Shown: piece after piece, positions 8,926 through 17,306 of the stretch
Numbering within the stretch: the first letter of the stretch is position 1
How the letters are laid out: each line of letters begins with the position of its first letter
Assembly: GCA_029252685.1 (NCBI GenBank)
Contig: JAQXAY010000126.1
Location: 1 to 37,124, forward strand
DNA: 37,124 bases
Direction of reading: 5' to 3'
Source of the DNA: Saprospiraceae bacterium
GTDB lineage: Bacteria > Bacteroidota > Bacteroidia > Chitinophagales > Saprospiraceae
The notes under the pieces: generated by a model
The model's input: the letters and a program-made list of their open reading frames with translations, nothing else
What the model was told of the DNA's origin: nothing
The model's database searches: none
Position numbers and translations under genes: made by a program

Positions 8926-10440
8926 TTAGTAACCTGGGTTTTGAGTCAAGTTACTAGCTCTAAGTATTTCATTTTGTGGTATAGGAAGCAATTCATGCTT
9001 ACCAGTCTGGAAGTCTTCAAGCTCATCAGCAGCCATGCCCCAACGAACTAGATCGATATAACGGAATCCTTCCAAAGCAAGCTCTAATTGACGCTCTTTA
9101 ACGATTGCGTTCAACAGATCAGAACCTGTAGCAGTTACATCTGCCAAACCAACTCTTGATCTTACTTTGTTAAGTTCAGTTTGTGCAGCTCCATCATTTC
9201 CAGCTCTATGATTTGCTTCTGCAGCCATCAATAGAACATCAGCATAACGAATCAATCTCCAGTTTGTCCCATAATTCAACGCAAACACGTCATCATTAGA
9301 CTCTGTAGAATATGCACCATACTTTCTTCTTAAGAAACCTACGTAATCAAATGTATCAGTACCATCATACTCACCACCTGCATCAATGAATTCCTGCTCA
9401 GACATTACTGTAGAAGCCCTTCTTACATCATCACCTTCAGCAATAAATGCATCCCAAAGCTTAGCAGAAGGGTAGTTAAATCCCCATCCGTTGTTCAACG
9501 AATCAACACCAGAGAATACACCTTCACGTGCACCCATCAACTGAATGTGAATATTTGACTCTGAACGAGATCCCCAAGGGTAACCATTTGCACCCCAATC
9601 ATATCCTGCAGTCTCAATATAAACTGCCTCCATGATAGACTCCGTTCCAAGCTCACCAACCTCTGCGAATACATCCCCGTATTCTGCTTCAAGACCGTAT
9701 TCAGCTGAAGAAATAATTGTTCCGAATGTAGAAGCTGCCTCAGACCATTTTTCTTGGTAAAGTTGAGCTTTACCTAAGATTGCATGTGCAGTACCTTTAG
9801 ACATTCTGAACTTGTCCGCACTAGAGTATTCACTCTTGTTTGGAAGTACAGCCGCTGCCGCATTTGCATCTGCCTCAATTTGAGCATATACATCTGCTGC
9901 GCTTGATCTAGACTGATTGTACTCAGAAGGAGCAAGCTCAGTAAGAATCACAGGAACACCTCCAAATAGTGATGCTAACTCTAGGTAGTAATATGCACGA
10001 AGTGCTTGTGCCTCTGCTATCAAACGATCTTTAAAGTCATTATCTGCTTCAACATTGTTTATCACAAGGTTAGCTCTATAAATACCATAGTAATTAACTG
10101 CCCAAGTTCCTTCAATAGGAGCATTGGTAGCATCGAATTCCATTCTGTCAATCGCTACATAATTTGGCTGGTCACCTGAATTTGCACCACCTGCCTGAGA
10201 TTCATCAGACGGAAGCGTCTTTACCATATATGGAGAAGACCATCCAGAACCCCATTGGTTCTGATGCCACTGAAGAATATCGTAAACAGCCATTGTTGCC
10301 TGATTAGCATCATCGTCTGTTTTATAGAATTCATCAACTGAAAGTTGATTATTTACATCTACATCAAGGAAATCAGCACAAGCGTATATTCCTACGAATA
10401 ATACTAATGCTCCAAATCCTTTTATTAATAATGATTTCAT
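8926..10440 (-). CDS. susD: SusD/RagB family outer-membrane nutrient-binding lipoprotein
   Basis: 504 residues from the ATG at 10440; a TTG six codons upstream also stays in frame but leaves only a short gap from the susC stop and is less likely. The signal peptide ends VGIYAC and is followed by ADFLDVDVNNQLS, the typical mature start of SusD proteins. The helical, TPR-like scaffold includes IYRANLVINNVEAD and AEAQALRAYYYLELASLFGGVPVI, and the C-terminus has the family signature LIRYADVLLMAAEA ... RQLELALEGFRYIDLVRWG ... LLPIPQNEI ... NLTQNPGY. SusD caps the SusC barrel on the cell surface and helps bind the oligosaccharide. It lies 18 bp downstream of susC. The substrate cannot be read from the sequence. 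Confidence 0.95.
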   Translation of the reverse strand: MKSLLIKGFGALVLFVGIYACADFLDVDVNNQLSVDEFYKTDDDANQATMAVYDILQWHQNQWGSGWSSPYMVKTLPSDESQAGGANSGDQPNYVAIDRMEFDATNAPIEGTWAVNYYGIYRANLVINNVEADNDFKDRLIAEAQALRAYYYLELASLFGGVPVILTELAPSEYNQSRSSAADVYAQIEADANAAAAVLPNKSEYSSADKFRMSKGTAHAILGKAQLYQEKWSEAASTFGTIISSAEYGLEAEYGDVFAEVGELGTESIMEAVYIETAGYDWGANGYPWGSRSESNIHIQLMGAREGVFSGVDSLNNGWGFNYPSAKLWDAFIAEGDDVRRASTVMSEQEFIDAGGEYDGTDTFDYVGFLRRKYGAYSTESNDDVFALNYGTNWRLIRYADVLLMAAEANHRAGNDGAAQTELNKVRSRVGLADVTATGSDLLNAIVKERQLELALEGFRYIDLVRWGMAADELEDFQTGKHELLPIPQNEILRASNLTQNPGY

Positions 10441-10458
10441 TTTAAGATTTTTACACAA

Positions 10459-13400
10459 TTAGAAAGAAAGGTTAGCTCCAAACATGATTTTCTTAGGTAG
10501 TGGATAAACACCTCTGTCAATCCCCTGAGAACGATCATCACCTGAACCAACTTCCGGATCCATTCCTACATACTTCGTAAATGTAAAGAAGTCTTCTAGA
10601 GAAACGTAAACACGTGCTCCTTTCCAAACTGAATTTTGATTGAAGTTATAGCCTAACTGCATCTGCTTGATACGAAGGTAAGAACCATCAAATACCATAA
10701 AGTCAGAATTGTAAGCATATATATTGTCACTATTAGCTCTGAACCAATCATTAGATCCACTACCTTCAGTCCAACGATCTTCGTAGAAGAATGCTGGCTT
10801 GTTAGCAGACGCACGATCCGTACGGTTGTATCCTAAAAGGATATCATTACCAACTGATCCTTGCATAAACATAGTGAAGTCAAATCCTTTGTACTCAGCA
10901 GCCAAACGCACACCAAATAGCATATCAGGATGTGGGCTACCGATGAAAGTCTGGTCAGCTGGAGTGATTGCTCCGTCTTCGTTTACATCAACAACTCTTG
11001 GATCGCCAGCTGCAAAACCTTCTGTCAAACCATATTTTTGCATATAAGTAACAGCATCTTCCTCAGACTGAAGAATTCCTTCTGTTTGGTAACCTCTAAA
11101 GTACCAAGCCGGAAGACCAGTTTCAAATGCAGTAGCTGTCCAACCAACACCTACACCAGCACCTGGTGCAAAGTCTAGATTTTCATCCAAAGCAGTAACT
11201 TCATTCTGAATTCTTGTCATATTTGCACCCAATTCGAAATCAAGATCTCCGAATGAGTTTCTGTAAGTAAGTTCTACTTCCCAACCTTTGTTTGAGACAT
11301 CACCTAGGTTTACAGTAGGTGCATTATTACCAACAAAGTTAGGAATAACCCCTTGGTTCAATAGATTCTTAGTTTCCTTCTGGAAATAATCAACTGTAAG
11401 TGCAACGCGATCGTTGAACAAGCCTAAATCGATACCGAAATCCAATTGCTGAGAAGTTTCCCAAGTCAATTCTGGATTTGAAAGGATTGTTGGCTCTGCA
11501 GCAATATTTAGGTTTCCGTCGCCATCAGGATATGCATTTCCGAAACCAATTGCTGATTTCCATGCCCCTGGGCGAAGGTTTGCTAAACTACCATTCTGTC
11601 CCCAACTTGCTCTTACTTTCATAAAGTTAAGTGCACTTGATGATGGGAAGAAATCTTCTTTTGAAACGATCCATCCTAATGATGCAGATGGGAAAGTACC
11701 CCACTTGTTTCCATCAGCTAGTAAAGAAGATCCATCTCTTCTCATTACAACGCTCAAAAGATATTTACCAGCATAGTCATAGCTTACACGACCGAAGTAA
11801 GACAATAGGTTAGATTGAGATTCGCCACCGTTTGCAGTAGTGAACTCATTACCTGGTTGCACTGAACCTAGGTAACCAAAGTTGTCTGACTCAATAATCA
11901 AACCAGAACCTGCTCCAAGAACATAGCTATTTGAGTATGAGTACGCAGATGTACCCGCCACAACAGATATATTATTTAAGCCAAACGATTTGTTGAAGTT
12001 AAAGTAGTTCTCCCACTGAATATTTGAATTATTCCAGTGTGTTTGCTCTACAGTTGCAATATTAGACTGAGAAGTAGCTGTAAAGAAGTATGAAGGCGTC
12101 CAATTGTGGAATCTTCCATATTCATTATCAACACCTAGTCTAGAAGTAAATGTAAGACCTTCTACAAGCTTAAGTTCAGCAAACATAGAACCCATTAAAC
12201 GATTAGTCGTATTACCACTACCGTTTAACAAATGCTGAGCCGCTACTGGATTGTAGATCTCACCGTTTACAAACTCAGACATACCATATACATTACCGTC
12301 TGCATCAGTAAGGATGCTGTTACCAGCGTCAACTTGATCCTGAACGAATGAAGGTATAGCACCAGAATAAGTAACTGGAGTCAATGGATCCATCATGATA
12401 GCGTTACCAAGAACACCACCAAACTCAGAATCCTCTGCAATACCTTTACGGTTTGAATTTGTGTAATTAATACGAACACCTACGTTCAATCTGTCATTGA
12501 CTTTTGAGTTGATATTCGCACGAAAAGCAGTACGTGTAAATTTGTCACGATCTCCAACTACCATACCATCTTGATCAAAGTATGACCCTTGCACATAGTA
12601 ATTAGATTTTTCATTACCACCCGCAAATGATAAGGTGTGATTTTGCATTGGAGAAGCTTCGAAAACTTCATCCAACCAGTTCGTGTTTATACCTGCTGCT
12701 TGCACCATAGAATCAGTACGGCCCATTACTCCAGCTTCTTGCATATATGCAGCATGCTGACTTGCATCCATTAACTGAAGATTGGTGTTGAGATTCTGGA
12801 TACCATACTGAGCAGAGTACGTAATAGTGCTCTCTCCAGATTTTCCAGATTTCGTAGTAATGATAACAACACCGTTTGCACCTTCAGCACCATAGATAGC
12901 TGCTGCAGCTGCATCCTTAAGGATTTCGATGTTCTCAACCTCTCCTGCTGAAAGGAAAGAAATGTTTTTTGTTCTCATACCATCCACAATGTAAAGTGGT
13001 TCAGCATTCCCATTAGAACCTGTACCACGAATACGTACCTTAAATCCTGAACCAGGAGATCCTGAATTCGGTAGGATAGATACACCTGCAGATCTACCTT
13101 GAAGGGAAGACTGCAATTGGCCATTTGAAAGGTTTTGAATTTCGTCTACCTCAATACTTGAGATGGCACCGGTTAACTGACTCTTTTTCTGACGTCCGTA
13201 ACCAACAACCACTACTTGATCCAGCATTTCTGAACCAGCTTCAAGCTGTATTGAAATATTGTCCTGACCTTCTACAGAAACATCCATAGATTGATATCCC
13301 GTATAAGATATCTCTAAAATGCTTGATCCTTCTGGAAGGTTTACTGTAAATGCGCCGTTGATATCAGTGGCAGTACCTGAAGTGGTACCTTTTACTAATA

Positions 13401-13545
13401 CAGTTGCGCCAACTAAAGATTGACCAGTTTCATCCGTCACTTTTCCGGATACATTCCTCTGAGCAAACATGCTAAAGGAAAGGGTCATTAAAATTGCCAA
13501 ACTAAATAAATGTTTGGTTCGTCTAGTGAAAGAATGTCTATTCAT
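10459..13545 (-). CDS. susC: SusC/RagA family TonB-dependent outer-membrane transporter
   Basis: 1028 residues from the ATG at 13545 (a TTG two codons upstream is also in frame). A signal peptide ends FSMFAQ. It is followed by a carboxypeptidase-regulatory-like domain (about 30-110: NVSGKVTDETGQSLVGATV, GTATDINGAFTVNLP), a TonB-box-like QVVVVGYG, and a plug domain (ALxIVDG-type EPLYIVDGM, IEILKDAAAAAIYGAEGANG, VVIITTKSG). The rest is a long beta-barrel ending in the aromatic-terminated strand IMFGANLSF. The length is normal for the SusC subfamily. Together with SusD it imports oligosaccharides (or other large nutrients) across the outer membrane using TonB energy. It is the first gene of the operon, with a candidate promoter 69-100 bp upstream. 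There is no N-terminal anti-sigma signalling (STN) domain, consistent with control by the nearby HTCS rather than an ECF sigma pair. Confidence 0.96.
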   Translation of the reverse strand: MNRHSFTRRTKHLFSLAILMTLSFSMFAQRNVSGKVTDETGQSLVGATVLVKGTTSGTATDINGAFTVNLPEGSSILEISYTGYQSMDVSVEGQDNISIQLEAGSEMLDQVVVVGYGRQKKSQLTGAISSIEVDEIQNLSNGQLQSSLQGRSAGVSILPNSGSPGSGFKVRIRGTGSNGNAEPLYIVDGMRTKNISFLSAGEVENIEILKDAAAAAIYGAEGANGVVIITTKSGKSGESTITYSAQYGIQNLNTNLQLMDASQHAAYMQEAGVMGRTDSMVQAAGINTNWLDEVFEASPMQNHTLSFAGGNEKSNYYVQGSYFDQDGMVVGDRDKFTRTAFRANINSKVNDRLNVGVRINYTNSNRKGIAEDSEFGGVLGNAIMMDPLTPVTYSGAIPSFVQDQVDAGNSILTDADGNVYGMSEFVNGEIYNPVAAQHLLNGSGNTTNRLMGSMFAELKLVEGLTFTSRLGVDNEYGRFHNWTPSYFFTATSQSNIATVEQTHWNNSNIQWENYFNFNKSFGLNNISVVAGTSAYSYSNSYVLGAGSGLIIESDNFGYLGSVQPGNEFTTANGGESQSNLLSYFGRVSYDYAGKYLLSVVMRRDGSSLLADGNKWGTFPSASLGWIVSKEDFFPSSSALNFMKVRASWGQNGSLANLRPGAWKSAIGFGNAYPDGDGNLNIAAEPTILSNPELTWETSQQLDFGIDLGLFNDRVALTVDYFQKETKNLLNQGVIPNFVGNNAPTVNLGDVSNKGWEVELTYRNSFGDLDFELGANMTRIQNEVTALDENLDFAPGAGVGVGWTATAFETGLPAWYFRGYQTEGILQSEEDAVTYMQKYGLTEGFAAGDPRVVDVNEDGAITPADQTFIGSPHPDMLFGVRLAAEYKGFDFTMFMQGSVGNDILLGYNRTDRASANKPAFFYEDRWTEGSGSNDWFRANSDNIYAYNSDFMVFDGSYLRIKQMQLGYNFNQNSVWKGARVYVSLEDFFTFTKYVGMDPEVGSGDDRSQGIDRGVYPLPKKIMFGANLSF

Positions 13546-13613
13546 GAACAACAGAATTAAATTAGCATTCGGTTAACAATATGTTAAATCTAATTCGATA
13601 AAAGCCACAAACA

Positions 13614-13645
13614 GAAAGGTATTTGATTCATAATAGGTGGACAAA
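13614..13645 (-). promoter_or_regulatory. Candidate Bacteroidota-type promoter for susC
   Basis: Read on the minus strand: TTTG (13642-13645), a 20-bp spacer, then TACCTTTC (13614-13621). The Bacteroidota sigma consensus is TTTG, about 19-20 bp, TAnnTTTG, so this is one base off in the last position. It would give a 5' leader of roughly 60 nt before the susC ATG. Experimental start-site data are not available. Confidence 0.5.
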
Positions 13646-13718
13646 AAAACCAAAAACAACTAAATAACTGTAAAACAACAGCTTACAACTTCAAGGCTTA
13701 GGTGAAAAAAGTAAAATT

Positions 13719-13787
13719 CTTTGGTTTTTCGAAATAAAACTCGGAGATAGTGCCGGGGTTCAAAATTAAAAACAGAAACTTTGGTTT
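13719..13787. repeat. Direct repeat CTTTGGTTT, two copies 60 bp apart
   Basis: Copies at 13719-13727 and 13779-13787, extendable to 12 bp with one mismatch (CTTTGGTTT followed by T/A then TT). They lie upstream of the candidate susC promoter and upstream of the GH3 gene. AraC-domain regulators such as HTCS often bind paired direct repeats, so these are candidate activator sites; a 9-bp repeat in AT-rich DNA could also be chance. Confidence 0.3.
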
Positions 13788-13829
13788 ATTTACCCACCTT
13801 AAATGGTATAAGACACTATGCTAATTACC

Positions 13830-13855
13830 ACAAATCTTAAGGAGATTTGTTTTTT
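13830..13855 (+). promoter_or_regulatory. Leader hairpin with T-run upstream of the GH3 gene
   Basis: A perfect 8-bp stem ACAAATCT (13830-13837) pairs with AGATTTGT (13843-13850) around a 5-nt loop and is followed by a run of six T. It is terminator-shaped but AT-rich, and ends 28 bp before the chosen GH3 start. It could be a weak terminator or leader attenuator, or could block the upstream alternative start at 13818. Confidence 0.45.
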
Positions 13856-13883
13856 AATATTACTTATTAACCACTATAACATT

Positions 13884-16145
13884 ATGCTAAAATATATCAA
13901 GTTTATCCTAGTTCTGGGTATGCTAATCACAGGGCTAACTGTAGAGGCACAGAACAATGCATCCAAATTTACGGATGCGGATATTGAAGCTTTGATCAAC
14001 AAAATGTCCATTGAAGAGAAAGCAGGACAAATGACTCAGGTTACAATTGACATGATCCTAAAAGAGAAGTCATCCACTGAGATCGATGAAAAGAAACTTC
14101 GGTATGCTATAAAGGATATGCAAGTAGGCTCCATTCTAAATGTCAAATGGCATTCCTATGATCTAGCAACCTGGGACAAAGTCCTGACAGCAATACAGGA
14201 TGTAGCTACAAAAGAAACCAGACTAGGTGTTCCAATCCTATATGGGATTGATGCCATTCACGGAGCGAACTACACACAGAATGCTACCCTTTTCCCGCAC
14301 AATATTGGTATGGCTGCTTCTAGAGACAGATCTCTAGTAAAAGCAGGTGCTCAAGTTACAGCAAAGGAAGTTCGTGCCAGTGGACATAGATGGAATTTTG
14401 ATCCGACATTAGGTGTAGGAAGACAACCCTTATGGGCAAGATTTGAAGAAACTTTTGGAGAGGACACCTATTTAGCATCAGAGTTAGGTGCAGAGGTAAT
14501 AAAAGGTTATGAAGAAAAGGGACTAGACCATCATGAAGCTGTTGCCTCATGTATGAAACACTTCATCGGTTATTCAAATCCTAGATCAGGAAAGGATAGA
14601 ACCCCTGCATATATGTCCGACAGAGAATTGAGAGAACACTATCTACCTACTTTCCAAGCAGCAGTAGATGCAGGTACCTCAACTGTAATGATTAACTCTG
14701 GAGAATTAGACGGAATGCCTGTTCACGCAAGTAAGTATCTCCTTACTGATGTATTAAGAAATGAACTTGGTTTTGAAGGAATGGTCGTATCGGACTGGGA
14801 GGATGTAATCCGACTAAAACTAAGAGCACACGTTGCAGAGACGCATAAAGAAGCTGTTCGCCTAGCTGTAGATGCTGGATTAGATATGTCTATGGTTCCT
14901 TTAGATTATTCCTTTAGAAACCATCTTATAGATTTGGTAAAAGAGGGCACAATTAGTGAGGAGCGCCTAAATGAGTCAGTTAGAAGAATCCTTGTGCTTA
15001 AAAGAAACCTTGGTCTTTTTGACAACCCATATACCGAAGAAGAGGCAAGAAAAAACTTCAACCTGGACAATTATACAGAAGTTGCTCTTACTGCTGCACA
15101 GCACAGTATGACTTTATTAAAAAATGAAGATCAGGTGCTTCCTATGAAAGCAGGGCAGAAAATTCTTTTAGCAGGACCGGCAGCGAATGAATTTACCTGT
15201 CTCCACTCCTCTTGGTCATTTAACTGGCAGGGTAATGCAGCAGAATACTATCCGAAATCTACAGAAACCATTTACGATGCAATGAAGCAACGATTCGGTG
15301 CGGATAATGTAAGCTGTGCTTCTACCAATAAATTTGAAGATCCTAAAAATACGGATGCTGCTAAATTGACAAAAATGGCTGCGGATGCTGATGTGATCGT
15401 ACTTTGCCTTGGGGAAAAGGCATATGCAGAATCACCAGGTGTAATCAATGACCTTACATTGGATCAAGAACAACTTGAACTAGCCGAAGCTGCAATTGCT
15501 ACGGGTAAGACTGTAATCTATGTACTTGTGCAAGGAAGACCAAGAGTAATCAACAGTATTGAAGCGGGTGCAAAAGGAATCCTACAAGCATACAGACCTT
15601 CAAGCCGTGGAGCAGATGCAATCGTAAGTGTTCTAAGTGGAGACTTCAATCCATCGGGTAAGCTACCATTTACGTATCACAGGAATACCGGTGACATAGT
15701 ACTATATGACCATAAATTTGCAGAGACATTCACTGAACTTGCTCCTGGTGAGATTGGTGGCAGCGGTTTTAACCCACAATGGCAATTTGGCCACGGATTG
15801 AGTTACACAACTTTTGAATATGGAAAAATGAATGTTGATAAGACAAACTTTTCTGGAGATGAAAAGGTAACGGTTACAGTTAGTGTAACAAACACTGGTG
15901 ATCGTGATGGCCATCATGCTGTAGAGCTCTTCTCAAGAGATGACTATGCTTCAGTGTCTCCTTGTGTAAAAAGACTAAGAGCTTTCGACAAAAAGCTAAT
16001 CAAGGCAGGAACTACTGAATCTTTCAGTTTCACAATTGATTCAGATGATCTTTCCTTTATCAATTTTAAAAGTGAACGAATCACTGAAAAAGGAACCTTC
16101 TCCTTGTTCATTGATGATCAGTCGGCAAGTATCCGATATGAGTAA
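13884..16145 (+). CDS. bglX: Glycoside hydrolase family 3 beta-glucosidase
   Basis: 753 residues from the ATG at 13884. An in-frame ATG at 13818 exists, but starting at 13884 gives a clean signal peptide (MLKYIKFILVLGMLITGLTVEAQ), implying export to the periplasm. The GH3 N-terminal barrel contains YGIDAIHGANY, NFDPTLGVGRQPLWARFEE, KHFIGYSNPRSGKDR and the nucleophile motif GMVVSDWED, with Asp304 (numbered from 13884) as the predicted nucleophile. The GH3 C-terminal domain (GKTVIYVLVQGRPRVI, GKLPFTYHRNTGD) and a fibronectin-like domain (about 665-750) follow. The family removes terminal beta-linked glucose or other beta-glycosyl units from oligosaccharides. It diverges from susC and could process what SusCD imports; this would point to a beta-glucan rather than starch, but GH3 specificity cannot be read here. 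A terminator follows immediately. Confidence 0.92.
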   Translation: MLKYIKFILVLGMLITGLTVEAQNNASKFTDADIEALINKMSIEEKAGQMTQVTIDMILKEKSSTEIDEKKLRYAIKDMQVGSILNVKWHSYDLATWDKVLTAIQDVATKETRLGVPILYGIDAIHGANYTQNATLFPHNIGMAASRDRSLVKAGAQVTAKEVRASGHRWNFDPTLGVGRQPLWARFEETFGEDTYLASELGAEVIKGYEEKGLDHHEAVASCMKHFIGYSNPRSGKDRTPAYMSDRELREHYLPTFQAAVDAGTSTVMINSGELDGMPVHASKYLLTDVLRNELGFEGMVVSDWEDVIRLKLRAHVAETHKEAVRLAVDAGLDMSMVPLDYSFRNHLIDLVKEGTISEERLNESVRRILVLKRNLGLFDNPYTEEEARKNFNLDNYTEVALTAAQHSMTLLKNEDQVLPMKAGQKILLAGPAANEFTCLHSSWSFNWQGNAAEYYPKSTETIYDAMKQRFGADNVSCASTNKFEDPKNTDAAKLTKMAADADVIVLCLGEKAYAESPGVINDLTLDQEQLELAEAAIATGKTVIYVLVQGRPRVINSIEAGAKGILQAYRPSSRGADAIVSVLSGDFNPSGKLPFTYHRNTGDIVLYDHKFAETFTELAPGEIGGSGFNPQWQFGHGLSYTTFEYGKMNVDKTNFSGDEKVTVTVSVTNTGDRDGHHAVELFSRDDYASVSPCVKRLRAFDKKLIKAGTTESFSFTIDSDDLSFINFKSERITEKGTFSLFIDDQSASIRYE

Positions 16146-16147
16146 TA

Positions 16148-16181
16148 AAAAAAGGCAAGGATAAAATCCTTGCCTTTTCTT
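16148..16181. terminator. Bidirectional terminator between the GH3 and S33 hydrolase genes
   Basis: A 12-bp stem AAAAGGCAAGGA (16150-16161) pairs with TCCTTGCCTTTT (16167-16178) around a 5-nt loop, with T-rich tails on both strands. It lies directly between the convergent stop codons at 16145 and 16182, so it can end transcription from both sides. Confidence 0.92.
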
Positions 16182-17216
16182 TTATAGAGTGCCTGCTTCG
16201 ACTAATTCTATGAAGCCTATAATTCCATTCCAATAATTATCCATATCATCATACTGAGACAGATGCGAACCATTTGGACAAAGTAAGTGGCTCCCTTTCG
16301 GTATCTGCTCTGCCATCCATTCCATATGGTCAGGGTCCATGGTATCATGTGCTCCTCCAACGGTGAGTGTTGGTACCGTAATAGAACTCAACTGCTTAGA
16401 GACATCCCAATCTTTCAAGGTAGCATCTCCTTTTAATCCAAATTCTGATGGACCTTGCATATAAACATAAACCTCAGGGTTCAAATGCGCAAAGGTACGA
16501 CCGATGGCATCGGGCCATTCTTCTAGTGGAGCACGCAAAACATGCTTTGTATAATAATGCGTTTCTATAGTTGAAAGGTAAGTTTCATTGCTATAGTCTT
16601 CGCGATCCTCATAATACATAATGGTATCGAGCACATCTTTTGGCAATGCCGGAGCAAGCACCTCTTTGTTATACTTGTTGTAGGCTTCTACATTAGACAT
16701 CATATTTGAAATGATAAGCCCTTTGAGTTTATCCTGATGTCTAAAAGCATATTCCATAGCTAAAATACCGCCCCAGGATTGTCCCAGTAGGTAGAAGTTA
16801 TCTTGATTCAAGCCAAGTGCCTGACGGACTTGCTCTACCTCATCTACAAAGCGCTCTATATTCCATAGGCTTGTGTCTGAGGGTTGATCGCTGTAGTAAG
16901 AACCAAGCTGATCATAATAATAAAATTCGAAGCTTTTACCAGGAAAATACTGCTCAATACTTTCATAGAGCTCGTGGGTACAACCAGGGCCACCGTGTAA
17001 GAGTAGCACTTTCACATCTGGGTTGTCTCCGACTTTTCGGGTATAAACATTGAATGTCCCCTTCGGTGTTTCAACAGGTATCATCTGCACACCTTCAGCA
17101 TTCAATTTTGCTTCTTTTAAAGCATCTTCATCTGAAGTTGCTTCCTGAGTTACTTGATCCTCAGTTTCATTGGCTGAATCTTTCTCATTCTGACATGAAA
17201 AAAGGAACAGACTCAA
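16182..17216 (-). CDS. Proline iminopeptidase-like alpha/beta hydrolase (S33), lipoprotein, start uncertain
   Basis: Alpha/beta-hydrolase with the S33 signature: oxyanion motif LLHGGPGCTHE, nucleophile GQSWGG (Ser147), acid in GGAHDTMDPDH (Asp291) and NGSHLSQYDD (His318); numbering from the TTG at 17216. Proline iminopeptidases release N-terminal proline from peptides. The start is a problem. From TTG 17216 the signal is only about seven residues before the lipobox Cys (LFLFSC). The frame continues upstream through RLLPLLGLS and five Phe codons encoded by a T15 run, to a TAA at 17265-17267, with no ATG. The charged and hydrophobic upstream residues look like the rest of a lipoprotein signal, so the true start may be a non-ATG codon or the homopolymer length may be wrong or variable. 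Post-Cys residues QNEKD suggest surface export. It follows the alpha-glucan operon after a terminator; its link to glycans is unclear. Confidence 0.82.
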   Translation of the reverse strand: MSLFLFSCQNEKDSANETEDQVTQEATSDEDALKEAKLNAEGVQMIPVETPKGTFNVYTRKVGDNPDVKVLLLHGGPGCTHELYESIEQYFPGKSFEFYYYDQLGSYYSDQPSDTSLWNIERFVDEVEQVRQALGLNQDNFYLLGQSWGGILAMEYAFRHQDKLKGLIISNMMSNVEAYNKYNKEVLAPALPKDVLDTIMYYEDREDYSNETYLSTIETHYYTKHVLRAPLEEWPDAIGRTFAHLNPEVYVYMQGPSEFGLKGDATLKDWDVSKQLSSITVPTLTVGGAHDTMDPDHMEWMAEQIPKGSHLLCPNGSHLSQYDDMDNYWNGIIGFIELVEAGTL

Positions 17217-17237
17217 TCCTAGTAAGGGTAATAGTCT

Positions 17238-17290
17238 AAAAAAAAAAAAAAATGGATAAAATGTTTACAATAATATAAGCATTTTATCCA
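17238..17290 (-). terminator. Intrinsic terminator ending the alpha-glucan operon, T15 tract
   Basis: On the minus strand, 16 bp after the stop codon of the GH13 gene, an 11-bp perfect stem (TGGATAAAATG pairing with CATTTTATCCA, with three more pairs after one mismatch) is followed directly by 15 consecutive T. The long T-tract lies inside the open frame that leads into the downstream S33 hydrolase. It probably limits co-transcription of that hydrolase. Confidence 0.8.
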
Positions 17291-17306
17291 AAAGATCTAT
17301 TCAGAA

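Larger units (their letters stand above)
13546..13883. other. Divergent intergenic region between susC and the GH3 gene
   Basis: 338 bp without a convincing gene. It holds a candidate minus-strand promoter for susC (13614-13645), a 9-bp direct repeat CTTTGGTTT at 13719-13727 and 13779-13787, an 8-bp CG-centred palindrome TTTCGAAA (13727-13734) overlapping the first repeat, and a hairpin with a T-run just upstream of the GH3 start (13830-13855). No consensus TTTG/TAnnTTTG promoter was found for the GH3 gene on the plus strand. Confidence 0.6.

Noticed and set aside
13818-13883. Upstream in-frame start for the GH3 gene at 13818
   Set aside because: It would place 22 extra residues before a clean signal peptide and would put the leader hairpin inside the coding region.
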